From assembly GCA_040437565.1 (NCBI GenBank), contig JBDOQK010000040.1, positions 248,001 to 312,000 of the forward strand: a stretch of 64,000 bases of DNA, in the 5' to 3' direction. Below, piece by piece: positions 47,100 through 59,500 of this stretch. The position numbers and the translations under genes are program-made. How positions within the stretch are numbered: the first letter of the stretch is position 1; each line of letters opens with the position of its first letter. Below the pieces are notes generated by a model. That model was not told where the DNA came from. It saw nothing but the letters and a program-made list of their open reading frames with translations, and searched no databases. The DNA comes from Albugo candida (taxonomy: Eukaryota > Oomycota > Peronosporomycetes > Albuginales).

Positions 47100-47840
47100 A
47101 GTTAAAGAACAAGATAAAACATTGTAATGAAATTTATGAGTATGGCACTTCCAGCATTGAGAAGGCCTTCCCAGAAGCCAGCCAACTCACCATCGTGACC
47201 TGGTGTGACAAAGGCAGCTGCTGTACAACGATTTGGTGCCATAAGCACAAGCTAGCTTCTCTTGCTATCCTGGAAGGCACCTCAGACCATTACTGAAGAA
47301 CTCCTTGACTTCTAAGAAGGTACCAAGCAGTCTGTCAGGTACCTCTCATTGGTAGATCGCCTGACCAAAAGTAGGCGAAAAAGCTTTCCAATATTAAAGC
47401 TGGCCTCATCAATCCAGCAGATTGATTTCCAGAACTCCATGGTGGAATTCTGGGATCTTTTTGCAAAGTCGCGACTCTTAGCAGTGTGTGGCTTGTTTAA
47501 AAATGGTTTTTCTAAACCCCCACTCGAGCAAACAGAGAAGCGACATGTAAAGACTCTCGCATTGCATTCTGACCAGCTATATTTGGTATGTTGGTGGTAA
47601 TTTCGGCCAGAGTTGAACGTCTTGCACCCTTGGTGCTGCCAACAAGAGTTCTGACTTCCCTTCTGAAAGTTTTTTTCGGCCTTCCAAGACTTTTCTTTGG
47701 CAGAGCTGTGATTTCTTTATTGCACCTCTCCATGATGCGTCGCACCTACCGCTCATTTGTGCTGAACATGCAGGCAATTTTCACAAGGCTGCCTCATTCA
47801 ACAAGTGCGCAAACGTTCCTCAGCTGTTAAAGTATGTTTT
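47100..47840 (-). mobile_element. Tc1/mariner transposase, N-terminal and middle part
   Basis: On the minus strand 47810-47512 gives the helix-turn-helix (IACMFSTNERQVRRIMERC), the GRPKK linker and LFARVGV. In the next frame comes KKPFLNKPHTAKSRDFA, then FWKSICWIDEASFNIG, the conserved first-Asp motif (W-K-x-x-x-x-DES-x-F). VTPGHDGELAGFWEG near 47190-47150 corresponds to the KHGGGSLMVWG strand. The order is right for one Tc1 element whose C-terminal part is at 44.9-45.24 kb. Frame changes show it is dead. Confidence 0.8.
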
Positions 47841-49060
47841 TGTGCAGTTTCAGCAATATTTTAAAAATTCGAAGGTGAAGTAGTGGTTTGTTCAAGCGCA
47901 AGCTTGCGGTTTTGAGTCCAAAAAAATAAGAAAAGCGAACAATCATTTCTGGAGGGTACTACACAGTGGCAATTCTCAAGACATATGGATTTGGTCTATT
48001 GAGGTTTACGTTCTAACATGGTCCCTCTTCACCTTATGCATAATGGGTACATTGTATAAAAACGAGTTTGCAATCAAAACCACCATGGGATGCTCGATTA
48101 ATAAGCAGAACCACGATGTGTTTTGTGATCGTATAACACAATTCAGAGTCAGTTTGTTGGCATTGCAACGTGAAGTGAACATATGATCGGTGCCACGGGT
48201 CACTCAGTCCGAATTGAGCCTTTTGCTGCAACTCAAGTAAGAGCTAAATAATCGGCTGCACGTATGCTCGCAATTGATGATCTGGCTTAGTGGCGACGCC
48301 CTTTGATAGAAAATATGTGCTCCTTTGTGGTGCATTTCAAACGCGGCTTTCGTAATCAAGCTGATTTGAGTCTGCTTACATTGTCAAAATTAGGTCTCGG
48401 CAAGCAATGTTTCAGTAACGATAAATAGTGTGACAATCGGTTTATTCACGACACCGCACCTTGAATCGACAACAAAACGCAAAGCGGACTCGGTCTGTTT
48501 ATTTTCTATGAAGAAGTGTACGACTGTTACTCCAGTTGTGTCTTCCAGAATTGCATATTTTTTGTGTAAAGGTAAGTGGAAAAGTAAATTAACGGTTCAG
48601 ACTCGTTTTAGTACTGGCAAGATGATTTAAGTCAGAGAGTGATCCATATTATGCAAGAAGATAAATGGTAGGGAGCGATCAACATACTGGAGGTAAGAAA
48701 ACACAAGCGAAAATGATAATGAATATAGAAAGCGCGTACTGCAGATGTGCAATTAATTCCACACATTAATTGCAACATCGTACTGTGATCGTGATAAAGC
48801 TTCTGCACTTGTCGACCTCAAAGCACTCGAGTTAGTCGCCATAACCATTGAAACTTATGAACAACATCACTGTACTATCCTTTTGAACCCATCGTCGATG
48901 CGATATTCGAATGTATGAGAAACAACATGAGACAATCTGATGTGCTGGCGACGCAAAGTGTCGCAGCCTATTCTTGGCTCATGTTGCCTTTAGTTTACCA
49001 CAACGTGGTACTTCCGGCAAAGTACTATTTGTGGTTTCATATTAGATGAATGCGCTGCCA
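47841..49060. other. No supported gene
   Basis: Short frames without motifs. The left part should include the 5' end of the Tc1 element, but no terminal inverted repeat was found. Confidence 0.4.
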
Positions 49061-49069
49061 CCCATTAAT

Positions 49070-49083
49070 CATTTTTGAATTTC
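49070..49083 (+). promoter_or_regulatory. Initiator-like element of the 49128 gene
   Basis: TCATTTTTGAATTT matches the oomycete initiator TCATTYYNCAWTTT at all but one position and lies 45-58 bases before the ATG at 49128. Confidence 0.5.
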
Positions 49084-49127
49084 ATCAATTGAGCACACAT
49101 ACACAAACACACTTCCCTTCATAGAAT

Positions 49128-49886
49128 ATGACACGATTGTATCTGGTTGGCTTACTTGGCATTGGTGCGGCTGGAATGCATATAAAATACAATCAGATCG
49201 GACGCCTCCCGCTCCTAGTCAAACCTCTGGAACTATACAAAGATAAGGATCCTGTCTTATCGGCAGTCAAGTACGTGGAGAATAAAGACAAGCTAATTGA
49301 AGCAATTAAAGAATATACGATGACATACGAACGCATTATCTTGGACCAAGTAGATTTTTTTTTTAAAACGGATGCGGATGCCTCGAAATTCTGGAAAGAT
49401 CTTACCTTTTTGCCAGTCGAACCACATTCTATACAAGTATTTCTAAGGGACAAGCCATCACACTTTCTTGCTGATAAATTTCCTTCCTATCTGGTCGTGT
49501 TTTATTCCCACACCGCTTGGAATGAACTATACAATACTGTGAAACCCAGTCCCAAAACCGTTGATCTCGATCCTTCCAATCTCAGATCCATCATTTCCGA
49601 ACTTTCTAATTCCAAAGAAAACAAAACAGATAATTTTGCCCCGAGAGCCATTGACTACTTTACTAAAGGTCTGGAAGGAAAAACATTTTATATTGACTTT
49701 AAAGATCCTAACAAAAAGCTTGGAAGCAATCTGATTGAATCCGCAAGTCTTTCATCTGACCAAATTCATCTCAAAAATGGTGTCACTCCCAGTGATTTAA
49801 TTGTGAAGGAACAAAAGCGTTTCACTCGAGTCGAGAGTCCTGATATCGACCAACGATTTCAAGTCTACCAAATTGTAAATATCTGA
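49128..49886 (+). CDS. Putative secreted protein, 252 residues, cysteine-free
   Basis: The only long, clean, non-transposon frame in the window. The start at 49128 has a signal peptide (MTRLYLVGLLGIGAAG, cleavage likely near residue 17-20). The mature part is hydrophilic, Lys- and Asp-rich and has no cysteine, which is uncommon for small secreted pathogen proteins. It has no RxLR motif near the N-terminus (only GRLPLL at residues 25-30), no transmembrane segment and no domain I recognise. An initiator-like element lies just upstream. A decayed 3' end of a homologue is at 30569-30690 beside cassette B, and here the gene converges on cassette C, so it belongs to the same duplicated neighbourhood. 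It could be an effector-like protein; that is inference. Predicted to be unspliced. Confidence 0.75.
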   Translation: MTRLYLVGLLGIGAAGMHIKYNQIGRLPLLVKPLELYKDKDPVLSAVKYVENKDKLIEAIKEYTMTYERIILDQVDFFFKTDADASKFWKDLTFLPVEPHSIQVFLRDKPSHFLADKFPSYLVVFYSHTAWNELYNTVKPSPKTVDLDPSNLRSIISELSNSKENKTDNFAPRAIDYFTKGLEGKTFYIDFKDPNKKLGSNLIESASLSSDQIHLKNGVTPSDLIVKEQKRFTRVESPDIDQRFQVYQIVNI

Positions 49887-49979
49887 AAGTATCTAACAAG
49901 TACACTTCTCATGCTTCTAATCTGTTTTATCGCTTCTATGATACTGTTCTTTAAGCCCGATAACTATGATACTCACGCT

Positions 49980-52560
49980 GTGATATAGAAATCTTTAGTC
50001 TTATAAACTGCTCGATCAGCTAGTAAGACTCGTTCCGCCTTGAGATTTTTCACATTCATACACACGCGCCACCTTCGTATTATGTCCTCAATCCATTACA
50101 TCGCGCCTAGGCCCTATGATGTGATCAAGTCGAATTCATCACAGATAACGACAAATCTCGCTCGTTTTTCAACACCCACCAAACACGATGAGCCTAACCG
50201 CTCTTCTACAATCAATCCATTGCAAGCTTGCTCTCCTCAATCGTGTCGCTCTAGAACCGATGCCTCAATCTCTCTCGGAAGCTTACGTCTTAATTTGGAG
50301 TTCGGACTTCACGCCCGGTCCTGAAGTCAAAATCGATCTCACTATGTGGGGTGGTCGTTGACGCGCGCTCCTTTTTTGTAAAAAATAGCTCCAGTCCTTG
50401 AGGAGCGTTCTGAAAACACTTTTAGAGACGTACCGATCTGAAGGTTGAACTGTTTTAACAATGAAAATATTCATACTTTCCCAATTTTTTGTCGGCTGGT
50501 GATCCTCTCGTTTCAAAGCCTAGAATTCACTGATATATAAAGCGATAGCTAGTATAAGCCAGTTATGGTTTCTCGAAGCTCAGTCTGCATCAATATCGAT
50601 AAAGGCGCTTGCATCATGACTCGAGGTCACGGGGATGTCACACACTCAGTTCACCGAGCGAAGTCAAGATCTATGTGCAGTAGCCACACGAACACTTGCT
50701 TTTTGCGAATAGTTGCAATCAGAATTACCCAACAACATTGCAGTGGTTGTGAAGAACGTATTTGATACCCTGATTTCGTGCATCCCGCGTTCAAGCATCA
50801 TTTGTGGCCCCAGCATCATACGTTCACTGTATCTGGCTGCTATGTGTATGGAAGCAGATCGGGAATCATCGATGAGTTCTTCATGTCTTCTATGCTGTGT
50901 TGATGTGATCAGTAATATGCCGTATTTGTAAGGATACGGCTACAAAGGAAGATATTTTGAAGCTGCCAAAGAAATGCGTCAAGTTACGTCATCTAAATCG
51001 TTCGCATGGAGAATCATTACTTCGACATACCTAGTCCAAGCTCAATTCACTACGTACTTGTGCGTAGCGATATATTCCTATCCTTTATACAACGTGATTC
51101 AGGTCATTTAAGGTGTCGCATCATCCAGTGGCAACGCCCAGAATGAGATCCCCCAATAATAGTTGTTGACCATAGCATTCATGAGTATCAATTGCGTCAA
51201 TCTGGGAAGAGTTTCATCATGATGTACACTGGTGAGCTGAGAATTCCGTGTGACTCCATGATAAGCATTTGAGTTTGTCGATTGAGAAGGGGAAAATTAT
51301 GAGAGGACGAGCTATTTCCTTGACGTTCCTTTCTGTTTTCTGCTTACACTGTACCTCTTTTTATCGACAATTGATCTTTTAACGCGGTTTCCTTGCCTTT
51401 GGCGCCTCCCATGTGATCTGTGATGCTCATATGGGAGAATTGACGTATTATAATCCTGATGCGGTCAATCGACTTCTTTATCATTCGCCCTACCTACTTT
51501 GAATTGTTCACGATCAACACTTCTTTCAGGCTGATCTTTTTATGGATATATTGATGCTTACTCTCGTCGCCTTTTTCATGTACATTTGATATCTCTGAGT
51601 TGGTTGACTCTACCCGTCATTTTCCCTTTTCCGGAATCGAAAGACTCAATTTTGAGCATTACATTTATGAAAGCTGCATTTATGCAGCTTCAATGCCTTT
51701 TTTTCGAAAATTCATTTATCCTAGTTATGAAAGTGGACATACATGCTTTTATGGCGATGTTAAGCTTTTTCCGTTCGGCGGCAGAAAACGAATCTTGTTT
51801 ATCGCTCGACGCGTTGTCCGTATATGCTTTTTTGCAAGACTTCTACCAATACTAGATACAACTCATCGACTTCCATATTTTCCCATCCAACGTTCCTCCT
51901 TCATTTCTTCTAGCCAGCTCCTAGACGTATTATCTCTGACTCGAGCAATGTTATTGGAGCGACGTTTTGTTAGTGTCCATTGATAGTATATGAAATGATG
52001 TCTAAAGATCGAGCTTTTATCTCCGAAGCAGAAACGGAGAGTTAGAAAAAGCTAATTGGCCTGTAATTGCGGGTTATCGATCACAACGACCAACTGTGTA
52101 AACAATTAGCATGAATGGATAATGCTAATGAATTACAGCGTTTCCGCAAAAAGGCATTTCACTTTCAATTGTGCGATCGGTATTGCGGCGATGAGATGTA
52201 GCGACCGATTATCTGATGCTTTGGTTCTGCGACCATGAGATATTTTTGATGAGTTCTCCAACAAATGCACATGTAAGGTCTATTTAAATTGCATTTATCG
52301 CAGATATATACGTTGAAGTTCCGGGACCCTTTGCGAGCGTTTTGGATGGGACACTGTACGTGTTGCATTCTAAACCAACGACATCAATTGTTCAAAATTG
52401 ACCTTCTCCGCGATAAAAGTGATCATCAATACCGTTTGATATTTCCTTCTCACAAACGTACGCTGTGTTGTATCGTCAGTTTATTGACATCCTAGGCCAA
52501 AAACTGTACATAGTCATTCCTCTTTTGTTTGAATGCCTTGCATGCTTTATTTCCTTTTAT
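49980..52560 (-). repeat. Cassette C: third, partial copy of the secreted/coiled-coil cassette
   Basis: 50040-50350 matches 30900-31250 of cassette B (TCTCGGAAGCTTACGTCTTAA against CCCGAAACGCTTACGTCTCAA). 51180-51250 matches 31484-31550 and 25786-25850, and 52330-52500 matches 27520-27690 of cassette A. Orientation is as in A and B. The intact 49128 gene lies convergent at its left end. Confidence 0.6.
51180..52260 (-). pseudogene. Secreted-protein family member C, strongly decayed
   Basis: Minus-strand pieces near 52215-52150 give LHLIAAIPIAQLKVKC, matching the leader of A (LNLIAAILVIQVKG) and B (LHLIAATSVVAQS). Near 51690 a WIFEKRH piece is followed by INAAFI, which corresponds to WIFGRAAM in A. 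Stops throughout; a pseudogene. The 127-codon plus-strand frame over 51600-51983 is a mirror of this sequence and not a gene. Confidence 0.45.
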
Positions 52561-53165
52561 TACAGCCACGAAAAAAAAAATTGCGCAGCGTACGATCTTT
52601 CCCGTGGGGTGTTTTAAATATAGCCGATCTTAGGAAGACATGTGAGTAGTAGAGAAGGCTTTCTTCGCAAGTATTCTCGGTGAAATGTATCTCGAGTATA
52701 AAAAATCATAGCAAACTCGCAAGAAGGCAGTCTATCAAATATCAACGTGATTAAGTCAATTCGTTTGCACTTGTGCAAATGAGCCATCCAGAAATATCAT
52801 CTACGACATGTAATCATTCACAGCATCGAATTTTTTTCTGTTGTAAGTTCATCTATAGATCTTCCTGCAAAAATGGAGCTGTGTGACTTATTACGTCGCG
52901 TGCAATGAAAGCATCAAACTTGATGAAACTCCGACTTCCGTCTAATAAACGGAAATCCTTCTAGAAGATTCATGGTTAATCTTCATTGTGTATTTCGTGT
53001 AAACTTAGAAACGTAGTTCGCTTAGCGGAGATTATTGCCAAGCGTTTTTAGGAGACATCGATCATTCTTTTACTTGGATTTAAGAGTTGAAAGATTAACA
53101 TACAAGCTCTATATATCCTAAAGTAACTTTTACCTAAAGAGGTTACTTTCGCTGATTATGCTTCT
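52561..53165. other. No supported gene
   Basis: Nothing recognised; AT-rich spacer between cassette C and the Penelope-like element. Confidence 0.4.
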
Positions 53166-56100
53166 TCAGTAGGTTCTTACGCTATTAGTGAAGTGAAGTC
53201 GTCCCACACGGATATTAGGATTTAGGGTTTCAGACTTGCTTCCTGTACAGTCAAGGATGGCTGGAGGGGACAGGTCGGGGTTCCTAAGCGTGGACGGACA
53301 AAGTAAATGTTGCAGTGTCGGAGGTTTGGTGTAGCAGACCGTGATCGGTGCTTCGACCGAAGCTTCGAGTTCTCGGACTTGTAATATCCTTCGAACCACT
53401 GCACGGGGTGGACCATTGGGGATATATCTGAGCTTGTAGACGATGGGGACCGGTGAAGTGACGGGCTGAAAGTCGTTGCTGAAAGAGCTTTTCGGAAAAC
53501 CGGAAGCAGGAGCTTAGGTAAGTACCCGCGGGCCTGTAACCGTTTATAGAAAAGATTGACAATCCGCCGGAAGTCAGCTGGGCGGCTGTTATGAGATTTG
53601 TATTTCTTCAGTAAGCCGTAAATGAGTCCTTTGAGGATACCGGGGGAGTGTGCGCTATTGGCTGGAATGTATAGATAGAGATTGAGAGCCTTCTGGTGTG
53701 TCTTAGTGATAAGACGAGAACCTTCTTTCAGCATCCATAAGTCCAGGTGCGCAATCTGGGTCATGTGAACAACGTGAGTGACCCGGAGGCGGGATAGCTT
53801 AGTGAACATAGCTAAGAACCGCTTATAATCATAAGAATCCGGTCCTGGGTCCCAAACCAGGAACAGGTCGTCAATGAAGCGCCGGTAGTACAGTAGTCGT
53901 TGTTTGAATTGACTCTATAGAATATCCTCAAAGTAAGGTACTTACATTGAGGCGAAAGCTGTCGCGACAGGAGTTCCCATGGCAGTTCCCCTTTGTTAAG
54001 GCCAGACGATAGCACAAAGGTGAAGTAGTTGTTCTTCATGGGGAGCTCCAGACCGCTAAGGATAGCCGTGTACCATTTATGTCCAGAGATTCGGCGGCTG
54101 ATAAGACGAATTGCGTCGTCGATAGGAATGTGGGTGTAGAGTGACTCAACATCAGCCGTAATCAGTAGAGTGGACGGAGACACGGTAATAGCCGATTGCT
54201 CCTCAAGAATTAATGTGGGCTTCTGAGGTACGAGGGTATGCTGCGAAAGAAGGGTTGGAGTTGAAAGTCCAGCCACTTCGATAATCCTTGGAGCACACTG
54301 GCGGAGTTGGAGACAATAGGTCGAATGCAAAGAACAGGATTTTTTTTTTTTTTATGGATCTTTGCGAGTGGATAGAACACGTTGAGTCGCGTATTTTCAA
54401 GATCGGACATAACGATGGCTGTTGTTGACCAGTCAGAGTCGTATGAAAACTGTTTTGCTTGGTAATGGTACCAATTACGGACACGGGTTCGTAAAAGGCG
54501 AAGCAAAGCGTCGACCGGAGCAGTACTACGTGTGTAAGCCGTCGGATCTTGGAGATGATCTAGGCAAAGACGGGTAAAATGCTCAGTTGTGAAAAGGGCC
54601 GGACCGAGATTTTTGTCGGCAAGGACGACTTTTAAGTCCGGACGTTGGCGCAGTTGATGGAACGTAGCTTGTTGTATATAATTCAAGTTTCGGCGCCGGG
54701 TCGGGGTCCAGCGAAAGTTGTAAAGGTTTCGCTCAACCGTTTGGAGTGTCATTTTGATAGCCGGAGTAGCAGGCTGGGGTTGAAACGACCGATTAGGAAC
54801 ATATATTTTGCGAATAAAGTTCCGATTGTAATCCCCAAATTGCACACGAAGTCGGATGGATCGCATGAAGTCGGGGAGGGCAGAAAGAAGATCAGAATGG
54901 ACCAGTGGCTTAGGAGTAGGACAGAATTTCAAGTTAAGTCCTAACAGACGATTCAAAGCCGGAGGAACAGGGATTGTATTAGGGACAAAGTTATGGTAGG
55001 CTAAGTTTCTAGCAAAGCTGTTATCCATAGTAGTAGAACGGCTCGCTAAAAGAGCTAGTGCGTTCGCTTTGTCCGACCTGTGGAGTTGGATCGAGTCTTG
55101 TTTGGAGCGGGATCCCACTGCTTTCTGGACTCGGAAGACTTGTCGGGCTTTCTGGTGGGCAGCTTTTTAGACAAGTCGGGTTTGTTTCCTGCCGCTCTTG
55201 CGTTTCTTTTGGAGCGGCTTTGCCTGATTTAACCTGCTGGGACTTCGCAGATTTGGCGCCAGTCGGTGCCCTTTGTCAGCCGGCGCGTGCTTTTAACGAT
55301 TGTTGAAGCTGTGCAATATGTGCTTTCAAGGGCCCAATAGCTTTCTGTACGTTTTGTTGTACATGATGCTGAACAGACTCCGTGAGAGGACTCGTGGCTT
55401 CAAGCTCCATAGCAGCAGTTTTCTTAGATGCTTTGGCAGCGGCTATCTCCTCCCGGGCAACGTGCTCTAAATGAAGAGTATAGTCTAACCGGTTGAGTTC
55501 AGATGATAACCTGTCCCTAACTGTTAAGTAGTCATGAACAGCTAGGGAACGACTGCCAGACTCGGCGTTCAACCATATATCCCACGGAGGGAAGGATGCG
55601 CCAAGTCGTATATGAACCTTCTCATAGAAGGTCTTGATCTACAGTAGCGTTTTCTGCGGTAACGCGTTTCGCTCCGTAACGAGGGCTTCAAGCTCTAGGG
55701 CGGTAGCTTTTTGAATATCAGCCCGTAATTCCGTTTCATTATTTCCAAGTTGCTCTTGCAAGGAAGCTTAGAGGGTCTCAGCTACAGTAGACTCAAGTAG
55801 CTTGGAGTCTTAGAAAGTGGCCTTTAACTTAACACAGCGAGGTGTGTCACTGTTAAGTTTGGCAAGTGCCTTTTCCTTGGCAGTGATCTTTTGTGCTAAA
55901 AGACGGTACTGCTTCAGGGTGGAGTCAATGAGGTCCACTATATGGCGCGGCGGACTAGTACATACTGATTTGTATGGGACCATCCTTAAGTTTTTTTAAT
56001 CTTGGGTTTGACACAAGATAGGCAGGATTGGTAAGGGAAGAGTACCGTGAGTTCTATCAAGCCAGCCGAAGCGTGATGCCGCCAAGAATCGGTAGTACAC

Positions 56101-56460
56101 TAGCCTTTGTCGAAGTGCCGTCGGGGTAGGGCTGGGTTCCGCAGTTGTATGAGGTTGCCGTATACCGTTCGAACAGATTCCGATGGTTCCTTGCCGGTAC
56201 TCCCCAACGTTAAAGGTTTGCAAAAGCAAAACAGGGTCTATCCAGTAGGCACCGTGAGCTTAAAGCTCCTAGCGAACGTAGCTAGGGTGGGCGGAGTAGC
56301 CGTTCCCTCTACAAGAACCGCAGTTTTTCTGGGTTCGGAACTAACCTGGCAACTTCTTGTTCGACGATGGAGACGCTCTAGGCTCCAATCGTCCAGGTCG
56401 CGTGCCCATGCGATCATGTGTACCTGCCGGGTAAAGGGTGAACTTTGAAAGGAACACCCC
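53160..56460 (-). mobile_element. Penelope-like retroelement (no endonuclease seen)
   Basis: Minus-strand order: a coiled-coil N-terminal region (55999-55276, Ala/Lys/Glu/Gln-rich heptads), a Pro/Ser/Lys-rich linker, then a reverse transcriptase across 55118-53222 in three frames. RT landmarks are VLADKNLGPALFT, FYPLAKIHKK, RPIVSNSASVLQGLSKWL, ITADVESLYTHIPID (palm Asp), GTAMGTPVA and YRRFIDDLFLVW (catalytic DD), then NLYLYIPANSAHSPGILKGL and LQARGY. These are hallmarks of Penelope-type RTs. No GIY-YIG domain is visible after the RT, as in the endonuclease-lacking branches. A T-run near 54340-54352 coincides with one frame change. No terminal repeats found. Confidence 0.8.
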
Positions 56461-56547
56461 TCCCCCCGCGTGTAAGAACGTTGAAACGCCGCTCCGGAAG
56501 TACGGTGGTTTCAAACCCTCACGAGTTTAGCATTAAAGAGTTGAAAG

Positions 56548-59500
56548 TGCTGAGGGTAAATTGGAAAGTGTATATATATGAAGATAGGTCCTTAGTTCAC
56601 TATCAACTAATCTGAGTCTATACCACAGTCTTCTCTATCGTGAACTCTACTCCGTTTGTAACGACATTGCCAACGCTGACTTTCCGCTTAAGTAATCGTT
56701 GGATGTACTCCGAACATTCTCAGTAGAAAGTCCGTGTGTGAGTAACACGATTCCCGAATATTTTCTTCAACACTCCCCCTCGACGCAATATTCCTGGTGT
56801 TCACCGGATGAACCAAATCTTGGAATTGCTTCGTCGAAATGGGCTTCAGCAAGAAATCAGCAACGTGTTTTTGCGATTGAACGTACTCAATCTTAATTTT
56901 ACCATCCTTCAGATGATCACGAATAAAATGATATCGAACATCAATATGTTTTGCCCGACTTTGATATCCGTTATTCATCGCTATAGCAATCGCACTTTAA
57001 TTGTCATTAAAAAATAGTTACGTATCGACCAGTGTTTGCCTTCAACTCGGATAGTAAATGATTGACCCATATAACTTCCGGCATGCAGAGTGAAAGGGCG
57101 CTCTGCTTCGGCCGTACTAAGTGCCACACTTTGTTGGATTTTTGACTTGAAAATCACTGTAGCATCGTTTGCCATGACCATGATTCCAGTTACATATCTT
57201 CAGTCTACCTTTCTATTCGCCCAATCTGCGTCACTGTACGCACATACCTTCAAAAACTTCCTGCCGCCTCTGTAAGTGATCCTATTCTCACTTGTTCAAG
57301 TACCGCAGGACTCTTATCGCTGCTTTCCAGTGCTCTTCATTAGGCTGGTCGTTGACATCTCTAGGTGGGTAAATGCATACGTCTTCCTCTAGATGTCCAT
57401 TTAAGAAAGCGGTGTCGACATCACATTGATGAATATGGAAACCTTGGTGAAAGCAAGTCGATGAGTAAACTCTGATAGAGTTCATATTTGCAACTGGTGC
57501 ATATGTATCTATATAATCAACTCCATATTTTTGTCGAAATACCAAACAACGAGTCTAGCTTTGTGCTTTTGTATTTCACCAGTTTGGTTTCGCTTCTAGT
57601 TGAATACCCATTTCTTTCCGATAACCTTCATATTCGGTTTCGGCTTTGTCAGAGTCTACGTGTTCTTTTCTTCGAGCCCTTGGAGTTCTTGACTGAGGGC
57701 GATTATCCATTATTCTGAATGTGCACATCGCATTGCATCTTTGTACGCTGTTGGTGTGTCTAACGCAGCACTGGCGTGCTCATGTTCGATTCGAAGTTGT
57801 TTTTGTGGTCGATTTTCTTCCAAGCTGAAAACAATAGCATCTGATAATTCGTACGGAACGATTGAGTCGGATTGTTTGCCGTGAAGTAGGTTGTTGGGCC
57901 CAGATGATGTAGATATTGGAGAGTGATTACAGCCATCTAATCTCTCCCTGAGCACAAGCTCCGTATTAGCAGTGTATCAATATTGACGTCATTTTCACTT
58001 GGATCAGCTTCTTGGTTACCATAATCTTCATCAACCTCCATAGCTCCATCATTTTCATTGGTCTCAATGGGCAGTTTTGCTTCACCAACAATTTCGTTTG
58101 CCCCGAACTCCAATCTTTCTGTAGACTGATCTTGGCATAAAACTTGAACATACTTCGATGGTTGAATTTCTTGAAAAGTAGCTGAACGCGTTATATCCAA
58201 ACAATAAGATTCCAAATTACATACACGATAGATATCCTTTTGTATTTTCGAAGTAGCCCAAAACATGCATTTGTAGACCTTGTCAAATTTGAATCTTTTC
58301 GACTTGTCGATATGTGCGTGCATAACCACGAGCTCCAAAAACTTTCAAATCTGAAATATGTGGTTGATATCCATAACATACTTCAAATGGAGTTTTATCT
58401 TGGTTTGCTGCACATGTTACTCTGTTATTATGTACATAGCAGTATTCATAGCTTCTGCCCACCATTCTCCTTCCACTTGCATGTGCGACAACATGCATCT
58501 TGCTCTTTCGGTGATTCTTCGATTCAATCTCTTTGCAAGACCATTCTGCTGCGGTGAATATGGAACTGTTGTCTGGTTTACTATTCCAGCCTTTTTGCAT
58601 ATCGCTGAAAAATTTTGATTGATATATTCTCCACCATTATCTGTACGCAAGCACTTGTTCCTTGTTCCATGTTGCATTTCGACTGGAGCCTTGAATTCAA
58701 AAAACTTACTTAGCACTTCCAACTTGGTTTGTATGAAGTAATAATGAACCAGTCTTGAATAATTGTCGATGAAGGTGACCATATACTTTGCACCGCCTTG
58801 AGAGTTTTCGTGTATCGGTTCAACAACATCGCTGTGAACCAGTTCTAGAAGCGAATTTTTTTTCATCATCCCGTATCCAGATGATTGAAATGGTTGAACG
58901 GACGACTTCCCATTCATGCATCCTTCATAAATTTCTTGTTCTGCACAGTCTGATGCTGATGTTGTTTTCACACAAAACCTTTCAACAAAGTTCTTCATAT
59001 TCTTCAATTTATTGTTTGATAAATGCCCCACTCTTGCGTGCCAAATTGATTTATTCACCAGCTTGTATTCCTCTTTTGCTACTTATTCACCGAGATTTGC
59101 AACTTTAAGTGCATCACATTCAAGTACAAACAGTTTTTTTTCTTTTCGTTGTATTCGTACTATACTTTCACCACCACTTTTGAATACACAAGTCAAGTTG
59201 CCAAATGTTACTAAAAGGCCTTTTTCTGCTAGAGCAGAGACGGATAGAAGCTTTTGATCGAGATCGGGAACGTACAAGACATTGTCAATTCTGATATATT
59301 TGTTGTTCTTCAGTTACGCGTAAGTGGTGCCGACTCCTACCGCATCCCCATTGCTCCCATCAGCAATTGAAATCGCAACTCTTTTTTTCAAAAATTGCTT
59401 CCACCAATGTTCTTGTTTGTGTCCATATTTGTTACATCGAAAACATTTCCCCTAAAACTTTGCTGCTTGTTCGGCATTCTTGTTTCTTCGACCTCTCCTT

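Noticed and set aside
49128-49260. RxLR-type host-targeting motif in the intact secreted protein
   Set aside because: Only GRLPLL is present, which does not fit R-x-L-R, and no downstream EER was seen.
51600-51983. 127-codon plus-strand frame as a gene
   Set aside because: It is the mirror of minus-strand secreted copy C, whose motifs are recognisable.
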